This document shows positions 8,422 through 15,631 of a stretch of 64,000 bases of DNA, piece by piece. Below the pieces are notes generated by a model that saw only the letters and a program-made list of their open reading frames with translations, made no database searches and had not been told where the DNA came from. Positions within the stretch are counted from its first letter, which is position 1, and each line of letters starts with the position of its first letter. Position numbers and translations under genes: made by a program. Source of the DNA: DATBLE01 sp050258035. GTDB taxonomy: Bacteria; Actinomycetota; Thermoleophilia; Gaiellales; Gaiellaceae. The stretch spans positions 21,328 to 85,327 of the forward strand of contig JBLMYA010000037.1 of assembly GCA_050258035.1 (NCBI GenBank). The letters are read 5' to 3'.

Positions 8422-9017
8422 CCCGTCCCGAGGGCCGGAACGAGGAGCTGGCCGAGCGCCTGCGCGGGCTCGGTCACGACGTCGTGGTCGCCCCGCTGAT
8501 CGCGATCGAGCCGGTGGAGACGGGGCCGATCGACCTCGACGGCTACGACTGGCTCGTCCTGACGAGCGCGACCGGCGCGCACGAGCTGAAGCGGCGGGCC
8601 AGGGGACGAGCTGCGCGCGTGGCGGCGGTCGGCTCCGCGACCGCGCGGGCGTGGGGCGAGGTCGACCTCGTCGCGGGCGTCCCGTCGCAGGAGGGCCTGC
8701 TCGCGGAGATCCCTCGGCCGGCCGGCCGGGTGCTGTTCGCCGGTGCCGAGGGCGCGCGGCCGCTGCTCGCCGAGAGGCTCGGCGCCGACGTCGTCGTCCT
8801 CTACCGAACGCGGTCGCTCGCTCCCGAGATCGACGGCGACCTGGCGGTGGTCGCGTCCCCGTCGGCTGCCCGCGCGCTCGCGGCCGTGAACGGCGAGATC
8901 CCCGTGGTGACGATCGGTCCCGAGACGACCGCAGCCGCACGCTCTGCCGGCCTGCGCGTGCTCCGCGAGGCGGCGACGGCCGACAACGCCGGTCTCGTCC
9001 GCGCCGTGGAGGGGTAG
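8418..9017 (+). CDS. hemD: uroporphyrinogen-III synthase HemD (CTG start)
   Basis: Closes hydroxymethylbilane to uroporphyrinogen III. The 199 residues are short for the family (about 250) but keep LTRPEGRNEELAERL at the N-terminus, DWLVLTSATGAHEL, VGSATARA and IGPETTAAARSAGL near the C-terminus. The frame has no ATG, GTG or TTG upstream within reach, and the next GTG (8484) would remove the conserved TRPEG segment. Translation therefore most likely starts at CTG 8418 inside the CTGA overlap with hemC. Its TAG stop forms the first three bases of the next gene's -10 box. Confidence 0.85.
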   Translation: MTRPEGRNEELAERLRGLGHDVVVAPLIAIEPVETGPIDLDGYDWLVLTSATGAHELKRRARGRAARVAAVGSATARAWGEVDLVAGVPSQEGLLAEIPRPAGRVLFAGAEGARPLLAERLGADVVVLYRTRSLAPEIDGDLAVVASPSAARALAAVNGEIPVVTIGPETTAAARSAGLRVLREAATADNAGLVRAVEG

Positions 9018-9020
9018 CCT
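9015..9020 (+). promoter_or_regulatory. -10 element TAGCCT overlapping the hemD stop codon
   Basis: TAGCCT lies 6 nt before GTG 9027. Its first three bases are the TAG stop of hemD. Confidence 0.5.
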
Positions 9021-9026
9021 CCCGCC

Positions 9027-9830
9027 GTGTTCATCACCTTCCTCTCCGACTTCGGGCTCCAGGACGACTTCGTCGGAACCTGTCACGGGGTGATCGCCCG
9101 GATCGCTCCAGGGGTGACGGTCATCGACATCACTCACGGGATCGAGCCTCAGGCCGTCCTCCAGGGCGGGCTCGTGCTCGCGAACACCGTGCCGTACATG
9201 CCAGAGGGCGTGCACCTGGCCGTCGTCGATCCGGGTGTCGGAACCGGCCGGCGGGCACTGGCCGTCCGGGATGCGACCGGCCGGTTCTACGTCGGTCCCG
9301 ACAACGGGTTGCTCGTGCCGGCTGCGGAGAAGCTGGGTGGGGTCGACGCCGCCTGGGAGCTGGCGAACCCCGCCTATATGCTCGAACCGCTGTCGAGGAC
9401 GTTTCACGGCCGTGACGTCTTCGCCCCCGCCGCCGCGCATCTCTCGAGCGGTGTCGATCCCGGTGACCTCGGGCCGCCGGTCGAGCCCGGGTCGCTCGTC
9501 CGCCTCGAGTTGCCCACGCCCGTGATCGCAGGCTCACGGATCACCGCCACCGTCCTCTACGTCGACCGCTACGGCAACGTCCAGCTCAACCTCGTCGCCG
9601 CCGACATGGAGACGGCCGGCATCGTCCCCGGGGAGCGCGTCGAGCTCGACCTCGGCTCCGACCGCTACTACGCGACTGCTGCGCGCACGTTCGCCGACGC
9701 CAGGCCCGGCGACATCATCCTCTACGAGGACTCCTACCGGAACATCGCTCTTGCGATCACCGACGGCAACGCGGCGGAGATGTTTGCGATTCGGCCCGGC
9801 CGGCGGCTCGCGATCGACGCCGTCGACTGA
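9027..9830 (+). CDS. S-adenosyl-L-methionine hydrolase (adenosine-forming), DUF62 family
   Basis: Family members hydrolyse S-adenosylmethionine to adenosine and methionine with a water or hydroxide nucleophile. Related halogenases use halide ions. The 267 residues begin with FLSDFGLQDDFVGTCHGVI, contain VVDPGVGTGRRAL and VGPDNGLLVPA, and end in a C-terminal beta-barrel (YVDRYGNVQLNL). The Asp and His residues of the hydrolase type are present, and no halogenase loop stands out. It follows the hem genes but probably has its own leaderless promoter. Confidence 0.85.
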   Translation: MFITFLSDFGLQDDFVGTCHGVIARIAPGVTVIDITHGIEPQAVLQGGLVLANTVPYMPEGVHLAVVDPGVGTGRRALAVRDATGRFYVGPDNGLLVPAAEKLGGVDAAWELANPAYMLEPLSRTFHGRDVFAPAAAHLSSGVDPGDLGPPVEPGSLVRLELPTPVIAGSRITATVLYVDRYGNVQLNLVAADMETAGIVPGERVELDLGSDRYYATAARTFADARPGDIILYEDSYRNIALAITDGNAAEMFAIRPGRRLAIDAVD

Positions 9831-9876
9831 AGCGATGCTTGACGGCCGCTTCTCATCGGATAGGGTCCCGACCAGA

Positions 9877-9913
9877 GGACGTCCGCGGCACGGTAGCACC
9901 GGCCCGGACGTCC
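9877..9913 (+). terminator. hairpin downstream of the SAM hydrolase gene
   Basis: GGACGTCCG at 9877-9885 pairs perfectly with CGGACGTCC at 9905-9913 across a 19-nt loop that can itself pair partly. TTCTT follows. It is a plausible intrinsic terminator for the plus strand. Confidence 0.5.
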
Positions 9914-9950
9914 TTCTTGGCTGTGCTCGCCGCTGAGCCGCGGCGGGCGA

Positions 9951-9984
9951 TGGCGAGGGCCGGAATCGAACCGGCGACACCACG
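9951..9984 (-). repeat. perfect inverted copy of the 3' half of tRNA-Phe (34 bp)
   Basis: Positions 9951-9984 are the exact reverse complement of 10096-10129, covering the anticodon 3' arm, variable loop, T arm and acceptor 3' strand of the tRNA-Phe gene. The match stops abruptly at 9985. The minus strand here has no matching 5' half, so it cannot fold into a tRNA. A short direct copy of the tRNA upstream sequence (TCTTGGCT at 9915 and 10035) lies nearby, suggesting local duplication and rearrangement. Confidence 0.9.
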
Positions 9985-9994
9985 TCTTGTCCGT

Positions 9995-10020
9995 GCTCGC
10001 CGGCTCGGTCGCCGGCGAGC
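9995..10020. repeat. 10-bp perfect hairpin upstream of tRNA-Phe
   Basis: GCTCGCCGGC (9995-10004) pairs with GCCGGCGAGC (10011-10020) around a 6-nt loop. It lies between the inverted tRNA half and the tRNA promoter. A T-rich TTTCTCTT follows at 10031, so it may end any upstream transcript before the tRNA promoter. Confidence 0.6.
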
Positions 10021-10041
10021 GGTCGTGCCGTTTCTCTTGGC

Positions 10042-10047
10042 TACACT
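10042..10047 (+). promoter_or_regulatory. -10 element TACACT of tRNA-Phe
   Basis: GCTACACT places a -10 box 9 nt before the mature tRNA 5' end at 10057, the expected spacing for a tRNA promoter with almost no leader. Confidence 0.55.
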
Positions 10048-10056
10048 CCCCCGCGC

Positions 10057-10129
10057 GGCGAGGTAGCTCAGTCGGTAGAGCACACGGCTGAAAACCGTGG
10101 TGTCGCCGGTTCGATTCCGGCCCTCGCCA
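10057..10129 (+). tRNA. tRNA-Phe (anticodon GAA)
   Basis: A 73-nt cloverleaf. The acceptor arm GGCGAGG (10057-10063) pairs with CCTCGCC (10122-10128), with discriminator A10129. The D arm is GCTC/GAGC, the anticodon arm CACGG/CCGTG with loop CTGAAAA giving GAA at 10090-10092, and the T arm GCCGG/CCGGC with loop TTCGATT. The terminal CCA is not encoded. The convergent receiver gene ends only 4 nt downstream. Confidence 0.97.
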
Positions 10130-10133
10130 CTCG

Positions 10134-10523
10134 CTAGTGCGTCCGGGCGCCGCGGAGGCGCTCGACCAGCGCTTCGAGCATCTGCCCCTTCACCAGGACT
10201 CCGTCTGCACCGGCCTCGGCCGCCTCCGCGTGGATCTCGCTGCTCTCGTCGCCGGTGAGGGCGATCAGGCAGATGTGCGGATGCGCCTCGCGCAGCTTCC
10301 GGATGGCGGTGACTCCGTCCATCTTGGGCATGTGGAGGTCGACCACTACCGCGTCGGGCTCGAGATCGTCGGCGAGGTCGATGGTCTCCTGGCCGTCGTA
10401 GGCGAGCGCGACGACGGTCAGCTCGGGCTGCTCCTCGATCAGGAGGCGCAGGGCCGCGGCGTAGCGGCGGTCGTCGTCCGCGAGCAAGACGCGAACGGTT
10501 CCATAGGCCGAGGCGGGGGTCAC
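10134..10523 (-). CDS. stand-alone response-regulator receiver protein
   Basis: A 129-residue CheY-like receiver with no output domain. The acidic pocket ADDD is at residues 15-18, the phosphoacceptor Asp62 in VVVDLHMPKMDG, the conserved Thr90 in ALTG and Lys112 in VLVKGQ. All residues for phosphotransfer are present. Its partner kinase is not in the window. It is divergent from arginase with 20 bp between start codons and converges on tRNA-Phe. It could act by protein-protein contact or phosphorelay. Confidence 0.88.
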   Translation of the reverse strand: MTPASAYGTVRVLLADDDRRYAAALRLLIEEQPELTVVALAYDGQETIDLADDLEPDAVVVDLHMPKMDGVTAIRKLREAHPHICLIALTGDESSEIHAEAAEAGADGVLVKGQMLEALVERLRGARTH

Positions 10524-10530
10524 TCTCCAG

Positions 10531-10536
10531 TAGTTT
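10531..10536 (+). promoter_or_regulatory. -10 element TAGTTT before arginase
   Basis: TAGTTT lies 7 nt before GTG 10544. It supports that GTG over the in-frame TTG at 10535, which overlaps the box itself. Confidence 0.5.
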
Positions 10537-10543
10537 GCCCGAC

Positions 10544-11455
10544 GTGGAAACTGCAGAAACGCACAAGCCGATCGCGGTGATCGGAGCGGCCCTCGATCTC
10601 GGCGCCGGGCGGCGCGGGGTCGACATGGGCCCGTCCGCGATTCGGTATGCGGAGCTCGATGCGCGCATCCGGTCCCTGGGCCGCGAATGCGTCGACCTCG
10701 GCAACGTCCAGACGGCGGTCGCCGAGGCGTCGAACGTCGGCGACGAGCGGCTCCGCTACCTGCGCGAGATCCTCACCGCCTGCGAGCGGGTCGCCGATCT
10801 GGTCGCGGACGCGAAGGCCGAGGGGCGCTTCCCGCTGGTGCTCGGCGGAGACCACTCCGTCGCCCTCGGGACCCTCGGCGGACTCGCGCGTGGGCCGGGT
10901 GTCGGCGGTGTCCTCTGGGTCGACGCCCACGGTGATCTGAACCGGCCCGAGACGAGCCCGAGCGGAAACGTGCACGGGATGGTGCTCGCCGCGGCGATGG
11001 GCCTGGCCGGGGCCGACTTCGACGTCCCCGGCATCAGCTCTCCCTCGGTCGACCCGAACCGCGTGGCGCTCGTGGGAGTCCGCGCCCTCGACGACGGCGA
11101 GCGCGCGCTCCTCCACGAGCTGAACGCGACCGTGTTCACGATGAGCGACATCGACCGTGTCGGGATCGAGCACGCCGTGACCAAGTCGCTCGAGCAGATC
11201 GACGGCCCGGGCTTCGTCCACGTCAGCCTCGACATGGACGCGCTCGATCCGGACGTCGCGCCCGGCGTCGGGACGCCCGTCCGCGGCGGTCTCTCCTACC
11301 GCGAGGCGCACCTCGCGATGGAGCTGGTCGCCGAGTCGGGGCTGATGGGGTCCCTCGAGGTCGTGGAGGTGAACCCGATCCTCGACCGGGAGAACGAGAC
11401 CGCCGAGCTCGCCGTCGAGCTGGCGGCGAGCGCGCTCGGCGCCCGCATTCTCTAG
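10544..11455 (+). CDS. rocF: arginase / ureohydrolase family enzyme
   Basis: Hydrolyses arginine to ornithine and urea in a binuclear Mn site. The 303 residues contain the metal-ligand motifs GGDHS (His104), DAHGDLN (His129) and SLDMDALDP near residue 230. SGNVHGM, which helps substrate binding, is present, and the spacing matches arginases more than agmatinases. The start was set at GTG 10544 because a -10 box ends 7 nt before it; an in-frame TTG at 10535 would add three residues. No urease or other arginine catabolic gene is adjacent. Confidence 0.87.
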   Translation: METAETHKPIAVIGAALDLGAGRRGVDMGPSAIRYAELDARIRSLGRECVDLGNVQTAVAEASNVGDERLRYLREILTACERVADLVADAKAEGRFPLVLGGDHSVALGTLGGLARGPGVGGVLWVDAHGDLNRPETSPSGNVHGMVLAAAMGLAGADFDVPGISSPSVDPNRVALVGVRALDDGERALLHELNATVFTMSDIDRVGIEHAVTKSLEQIDGPGFVHVSLDMDALDPDVAPGVGTPVRGGLSYREAHLAMELVAESGLMGSLEVVEVNPILDRENETAELAVELAASALGARIL

Positions 11456-11468
11456 ACGTCGGCCGAGC

Positions 11469-12695
11469 CTACGGACGCCAGTACTTTCGGCCCTTCAGCT
11501 CGTCGGGCAGATGGTCGAGCTCGAACCCGGCCGGGTCGTCGTGCGGGTAGACGTAGCCCTGCCCGTGGCCGAGCTTCTTCGCGCCCGGGTAGTGCGCGTC
11601 GCGGAGCTCCTTCGGCGGACGGACGGTGCCATGCTCGCGGACGTCTCTCCGTGCCTCGCCGAGCGCGACGAGCACCGCGTTCGACTTCGGCGCCAGCGCG
11701 AGGTAGATCGCGGCCTGGGCCAGATTGAGTTGCGCCTCCGGCAGCCCGACGTGCTCCACCGCCTGTGCCGCTGCGACAGCGACAACGAGCCCCTGGGGGT
11801 CGGCGTTCCCGACGTCCTCGGAGGCGAGGATCACCATGCGGCGGGCGATGAAGCGCGGGTCCTCTCCCCCTTCGAGCATCGCGGCGAGGTAGTAGACGGC
11901 CGCGTCCGGATCAGAGCCCCGCATCGACTTGATGAACGCGGAGGTGAAGTCGTAGTGGGCGTCGCCGTCCTTGTCGTAGAGGAGTGGCCGCTTCCTCGCC
12001 GCGTCCTCGACGTTTGCCTCGGTCACCGGTGCCTCTCCCGCTGCGGCCGCCGCCGACTCGAGGATGTTCAGGGCGTTCCGCGCATCTCCGCCCGCCCGCC
12101 GGGCAATCAGTGTCCTGAGGGTCGGGTCGAGCTCGACATCCAGCGCCCCTTCGCCCCGGGCGATCACCCGCTCGAGATCTCCGATCTCGAGCGGACCAAG
12201 CTCGAAGAGCTGCACCCGGCTGAGCAGCGCGGAGTTGACCTCGAAGTAGGGGTTCTCGGTCGTCGCCCCGATCAGCGTGACGAGGCCGGTCTCCACCGCG
12301 GGCAGCAGTGCGTCCTGCTGTGCCTTGTTGAAGCGGTGGATCTCGTCGAGGAACAGAATCGTCCGCTGCCCGTGTGCCCCGAGCCGCTCGTTCGCCCGGG
12401 CCAGGACGCCGCGCACGTCGGCGACCGACGCCGAGACGGCGGAGAGCTCCTCGAAGGCTGCGCCCGTCGCCCGGGCGATGATCCGGGCGAGCGTCGTCTT
12501 CCCGCTTCCCGGCGGTCCGAAGAAGATCGCGGAGCCGACGCGGTCCTCCGCGATCGCCCGCCGCAGGGCCGACCTCTCGGCGAGGACGTGCTCCTGCCCG
12601 ACGAATTCGTCCAGCGTCGCCGGCCGCAGCCGCATCGCCAGCGGGGCGTGCTCGGCCGACCGCTGCTCTGCTGCGTCTGCGAACAGGTCGGACAC
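11469..12695 (-). CDS. rarA: replication-associated recombination ATPase RarA (MgsA)
   Basis: A clamp-loader-like AAA+ ATPase that acts at stalled replication forks. The 408 residues contain MRLRPATLDEFVGQEH, Walker A GPPGSGKTT near residue 50, Walker B LFLDEIHRFNK near 100, sensor 1 GATTENP and the C-terminal tetramerisation region with SAFIKSMRGSDPDAA and LASEDVGNADP. GTG 12695 was chosen because a CATACT box lies 6 nt upstream. It diverges from the tryptophan dioxygenase gene with only 20 bp between them. Confidence 0.94.
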   Translation of the reverse strand: MSDLFADAAEQRSAEHAPLAMRLRPATLDEFVGQEHVLAERSALRRAIAEDRVGSAIFFGPPGSGKTTLARIIARATGAAFEELSAVSASVADVRGVLARANERLGAHGQRTILFLDEIHRFNKAQQDALLPAVETGLVTLIGATTENPYFEVNSALLSRVQLFELGPLEIGDLERVIARGEGALDVELDPTLRTLIARRAGGDARNALNILESAAAAAGEAPVTEANVEDAARKRPLLYDKDGDAHYDFTSAFIKSMRGSDPDAAVYYLAAMLEGGEDPRFIARRMVILASEDVGNADPQGLVVAVAAAQAVEHVGLPEAQLNLAQAAIYLALAPKSNAVLVALGEARRDVREHGTVRPPKELRDAHYPGAKKLGHGQGYVYPHDDPAGFELDHLPDELKGRKYWRP

Positions 12696-12701
12696 GGCAG
12701 A

Positions 12702-12709
12702 AGTATGCT
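12702..12709. promoter_or_regulatory. shared bidirectional -10 element between rarA and the dioxygenase gene
   Basis: AGTATGCT gives TATGCT 6 nt before the plus-strand ATG at 12716. The same bases read on the minus strand as AGCATACT give CATACT 6 nt before the rarA GTG at 12695. One octamer therefore seems to serve two leaderless divergent transcripts in a 20-bp gap. Confidence 0.5.
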
Positions 12710-12715
12710 CAGCCC

Positions 12716-13447
12716 ATGTCCCGGCAGGAGCAGACCGGCCTGGGCGACGAGTTCGCGCCGATTCTCCCCGGGCAGGGCGGGAGCGACTACGAGCGGTACC
12801 TGCACACCGACGACCTGCTCTCGCTCCAGAAGACACCCGAGGAGCGTGCGCACCGCGACGAGCTGCTGTTCCAGGTGACGCACCAGTCGTCGGAGCTGTG
12901 GCTGAAGCTGGCCGGGGAGGAGATCGAGGTCGCGACGTCGCACCTGGAGGCCGGCGAGATCCGCCCGGCACTGCGCCTGCTGGGCCGCGCCGTTCTCTGC
13001 TTCAGGCTGGTCACCCACGCCCTCGACATGCTCGAGCTGATGTCGCCGTGGGAGTACACCGCGTCCGTCCGGCCGGTGCTCGGGCACGGCAGCGGCTTCG
13101 ACTCGCCGGGGTGGAGCCGCGTCCGGCATGCCGCTCCGGCCCTGCTCCAGGCGTTCGACGGGCTCCGCCGCCGGGAGGGACTCTCTCTCGCCGACGTCTA
13201 CACCCGGGGGCGTGAGCACGAGGATCTCTACCAGCTCGCCGAGGCGCTGACCGATCTCGACGAGTGGGCAACCACCTGGCGCGTCCGGCACTTCATGGTC
13301 GTGGAGCGGATCATCGGCGGGGACGTCGTCGGCACCCAGGGGACGCCGGTGCAGATGCTCGGCAAGCTGGTTCAACGGAAGCTCTACCCGGAGCTGTGGA
13401 AGGTGAGGACCGAGCTGACCAACAAGGCGATCGGGGACGCGAGCTGA
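12716..13447 (+). CDS. kynA: tryptophan 2,3-dioxygenase
   Basis: A haem enzyme that opens the indole ring of tryptophan to N-formylkynurenine. The 243 residues show YERYLHTDDLLSLQ, FQVTHQSSELWLK (with the haem-pocket His) and WRVRHFMVVERIIGG near residue 190. GTQGTPV replaces the GTGGSSG of animal enzymes, as in actinobacterial members. No kynurenine formamidase or kynureninase lies beside it; instead a methyltransferase and an M20 peptidase follow in an overlapped operon. Confidence 0.93.
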   Translation: MSRQEQTGLGDEFAPILPGQGGSDYERYLHTDDLLSLQKTPEERAHRDELLFQVTHQSSELWLKLAGEEIEVATSHLEAGEIRPALRLLGRAVLCFRLVTHALDMLELMSPWEYTASVRPVLGHGSGFDSPGWSRVRHAAPALLQAFDGLRRREGLSLADVYTRGREHEDLYQLAEALTDLDEWATTWRVRHFMVVERIIGGDVVGTQGTPVQMLGKLVQRKLYPELWKVRTELTNKAIGDAS

Positions 13448-14181
13448 GCGACGTCGCGGCCGCCTGGAGCGGGGCTACCTACGAGCGGATCGCGGAGGCG
13501 TTCGCCCCCACGCACCGCAGGGTCGTCGAGACGCTCGCCCCTGAGCCGGGCGACCGGTTCCTCGACCTCGCGTGTGGTACCGGAGGCGTCGCCCTGATCG
13601 CTGCGCGTGGCGGGGTGGAGGTCAACGGGCTCGACATCTCGCCCGACCAGCTCGCGAAGGCCCGGACGGCGGCGGAGGCCGAGGAGCTCTCGATTCGCTT
13701 CGACGAGGGCGACGCGCAGGCGCTCCCGTACGCGGACGGCGAGTTCGACGCTGTCGCATCCGCCTTCGGGATGATCTTCGCACCCGACCACGCCCGGGCG
13801 GCGGCAGAGCTGACGCGCGTCTGCCGGCCGGCCGGGCGGTTCGCGATCACGGCGTGGGAACGGGACGGGTGGTGCGAGGTCGGCCGGCGGCTGCGGCCCG
13901 ACTACGAGGGCGTCACGGCACACCAATGGGCCGAGGACGGGTACGTCTGCGGCCTCTTTCCTGAGGCCGAGCTCTCGTTCCAGCGGGGCGAGGCGACGAT
14001 CTCGGCCTCGTCGGCCGACGAGTGCTGGCAGTTGCTCTCGAGCTCCGTCCCCCCGCTCAAGGCCTGGCTGGACACGCTGGAGCCCGACGCGCGGGAGAAC
14101 GCCGGACGGGAGTACAGGCAGCTGCTCGGCGACGGTTCGCTCAGCCGCGAGTACGTGCTGATCCTCGGAACCCGCCGGTGA
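13444..14181 (+). CDS. class I SAM-dependent methyltransferase (probable CTG start)
   Basis: A Rossmann-fold methyltransferase of about 245 residues with motif I LDLACGTGGVAL near residue 40, GLDISPDQLAKAR as motif II, DAQALPYADGEFD before strand 4, and a variable C-terminal half with many Trp residues. The substrate is unknown. It follows tryptophan dioxygenase directly, so a kynurenine-type substrate is possible but unproven. CTG 13444 overlaps the upstream TGA as CTGA. The only other reachable start is GTG 13396, which would overlap the dioxygenase gene by 52 nt. Confidence 0.75.
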   Translation: MSDVAAAWSGATYERIAEAFAPTHRRVVETLAPEPGDRFLDLACGTGGVALIAARGGVEVNGLDISPDQLAKARTAAEAEELSIRFDEGDAQALPYADGEFDAVASAFGMIFAPDHARAAAELTRVCRPAGRFAITAWERDGWCEVGRRLRPDYEGVTAHQWAEDGYVCGLFPEAELSFQRGEATISASSADECWQLLSSSVPPLKAWLDTLEPDARENAGREYRQLLGDGSLSREYVLILGTRR

Positions 14182-15512
14182 CGGACGACGTCCGTCTTCG
14201 CGACGAGGCCGTCGAGCTCCTCCAGGCGCTGATCCGGGTCGACACCGTCAATCCGCCCGGGAACGAGACCGCGGCCGCCGAGGTGCTTCGCGACTACCTC
14301 GAACCGCACGGGCTCGAGTGCGAGCTCTACGCGCGCGTACCCGAGCGGGCGAACCTGGTTGCGCGGATTCCGGGTCGAGGGGAAGGGCCGAGCCTGATGC
14401 TGCTGTCGCACACCGACACCGTTCTGGCCGATCCGGCCGAGTGGTCGGTCGATCCGTGGTCAGGCGAGCTCCGAGACGGATGCGTATGGGGACGGGGAGC
14501 TCTCGACATGAAGGGGCAGGTGGCGGCGAGCGCGGTCGCGATCGCATCGCTTGCGCGAGAGGGGTTCCGGCCATCGGGCGACCTCGTGTTCGCGGCGACC
14601 GCCGACGAGGAGATGGGCGAGGGGGTGACGTACGGGCTCGAGTGGCTGTGCTCGCGGCACCCGGAAGCAGTGCGCTGCGACTACGCGGTCAACGAGGGCG
14701 CGGGCGACCGGATCGAGCTCGGGGGGCGTGTGCTCTACCTGTGCTCGGCGGCCGAGAAGCGTAGCTCGCCGGTGGTCCTCCGCGTCCGTGGTCGGAGCGG
14801 CCACGCGTCGATGCCCGGGATCGCCGACAACGCCCTCGTCAAGGCGGCCGGGCTGATCGAGCGGCTCGGCGCGTTCGCGCCCGAACCGGTGCTGATCCCC
14901 GAAGCCGAGGGCTTCCTCGGTGCGGTGGTGGACACCGTGCCGTCCCCGGATCGCGCGCTCGAAGTGGCACAGTCGATCGACCCGCTCGCGGCCGAGACGA
15001 TCGAGCCGCTGCTCGGCATGACGGTTGCGCCGACGATGGTGGCGGCGTCGCAGAAGCGGAACGTGATCCCGGGGCGGTGCGAGGTGAGCGTCGACTGCCG
15101 GCTGCTTCCCGGGCAGACCGAGGACGAGGCCGACCGGGCCCTTCGAGCGTGGTTGGGCGAGGGCGACTACGAGCTCGAGTGGCGCGACGGCCAGGGCGGT
15201 ACGCGGTCGGAGCTGGGGACGCCCCTCTGGGCCGCGATCGAGTCGTTTGTCGACCGGCTCGAACCAGGTGCACGCGTTGCCCCGATGTGCGTCGCCGGGT
15301 TCACCGATTCGCACTGGCTGCGTGAGGCATTCGGCACGGTCGCGTACGGCTTCTTCCCGCTGCGGGCGATGAGCGCAGACCTCGCCGCACGGCTCATCCA
15401 TTCGGCAGACGAACGGATTGCGGTCGACGACCTCGAGCTCGGCGTGGACTTCCTGCGCCACGTCGCTGTCGGAGTGGGCGGCTCTGGCGGCGGTACGGGC
15501 GTCGCTGCCTAG
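14178..15512 (+). CDS. M20-family metallopeptidase/deacylase
   Basis: A 444-residue dinuclear zinc hydrolase of the ArgE/DapE/CPG2 family. Metal ligands and the catalytic acids are in LLSHTDTV (His), GALDMKG (Asp) and ATADEEMGEG (Glu-Glu); the lid domain has RGRSGHASMPG. Family members remove N-acyl or C-terminal amino acid groups. The C-terminus ends in a Gly/Ser-rich tail. The GTG start overlaps the methyltransferase stop as GTGA. Whether it works on a tryptophan-derived compound is open. Confidence 0.85.
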   Translation: MTDDVRLRDEAVELLQALIRVDTVNPPGNETAAAEVLRDYLEPHGLECELYARVPERANLVARIPGRGEGPSLMLLSHTDTVLADPAEWSVDPWSGELRDGCVWGRGALDMKGQVAASAVAIASLAREGFRPSGDLVFAATADEEMGEGVTYGLEWLCSRHPEAVRCDYAVNEGAGDRIELGGRVLYLCSAAEKRSSPVVLRVRGRSGHASMPGIADNALVKAAGLIERLGAFAPEPVLIPEAEGFLGAVVDTVPSPDRALEVAQSIDPLAAETIEPLLGMTVAPTMVAASQKRNVIPGRCEVSVDCRLLPGQTEDEADRALRAWLGEGDYELEWRDGQGGTRSELGTPLWAAIESFVDRLEPGARVAPMCVAGFTDSHWLREAFGTVAYGFFPLRAMSADLAARLIHSADERIAVDDLELGVDFLRHVAVGVGGSGGGTGVAA

Positions 15513-15618
15513 GCGTTCCCGGCCTCCTCCCCACCGCGAGCCTACCGCCACAACCGTGACCCGTGGGTGCCGCGAGTGTCGCGATCGTGCATCGAGACGC
15601 CGCCGGCCGGCGACGGGG

Positions 15619-15624
15619 TACTCT
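15619..15624 (+). promoter_or_regulatory. -10 element TACTCT before the DUF1385 gene
   Basis: TACTCT is 7 nt before ATG 15632. It supports that start over an in-frame upstream start at 15563, which would lie in front of the promoter. Confidence 0.5.
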
Positions 15625-15631
15625 GGAGCCG

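Noticed and set aside
9951..10023. A second tRNA gene on the minus strand
   Set aside because: Only the 3' half matches; the 5' half has no acceptor or D arm, and the loop lacks U33.
9839..10066. ORF with the peptide RAGIEPATP
   Set aside because: This peptide is the usual false translation of antisense tRNA DNA; the region is the inverted tRNA-Phe half and a hairpin.
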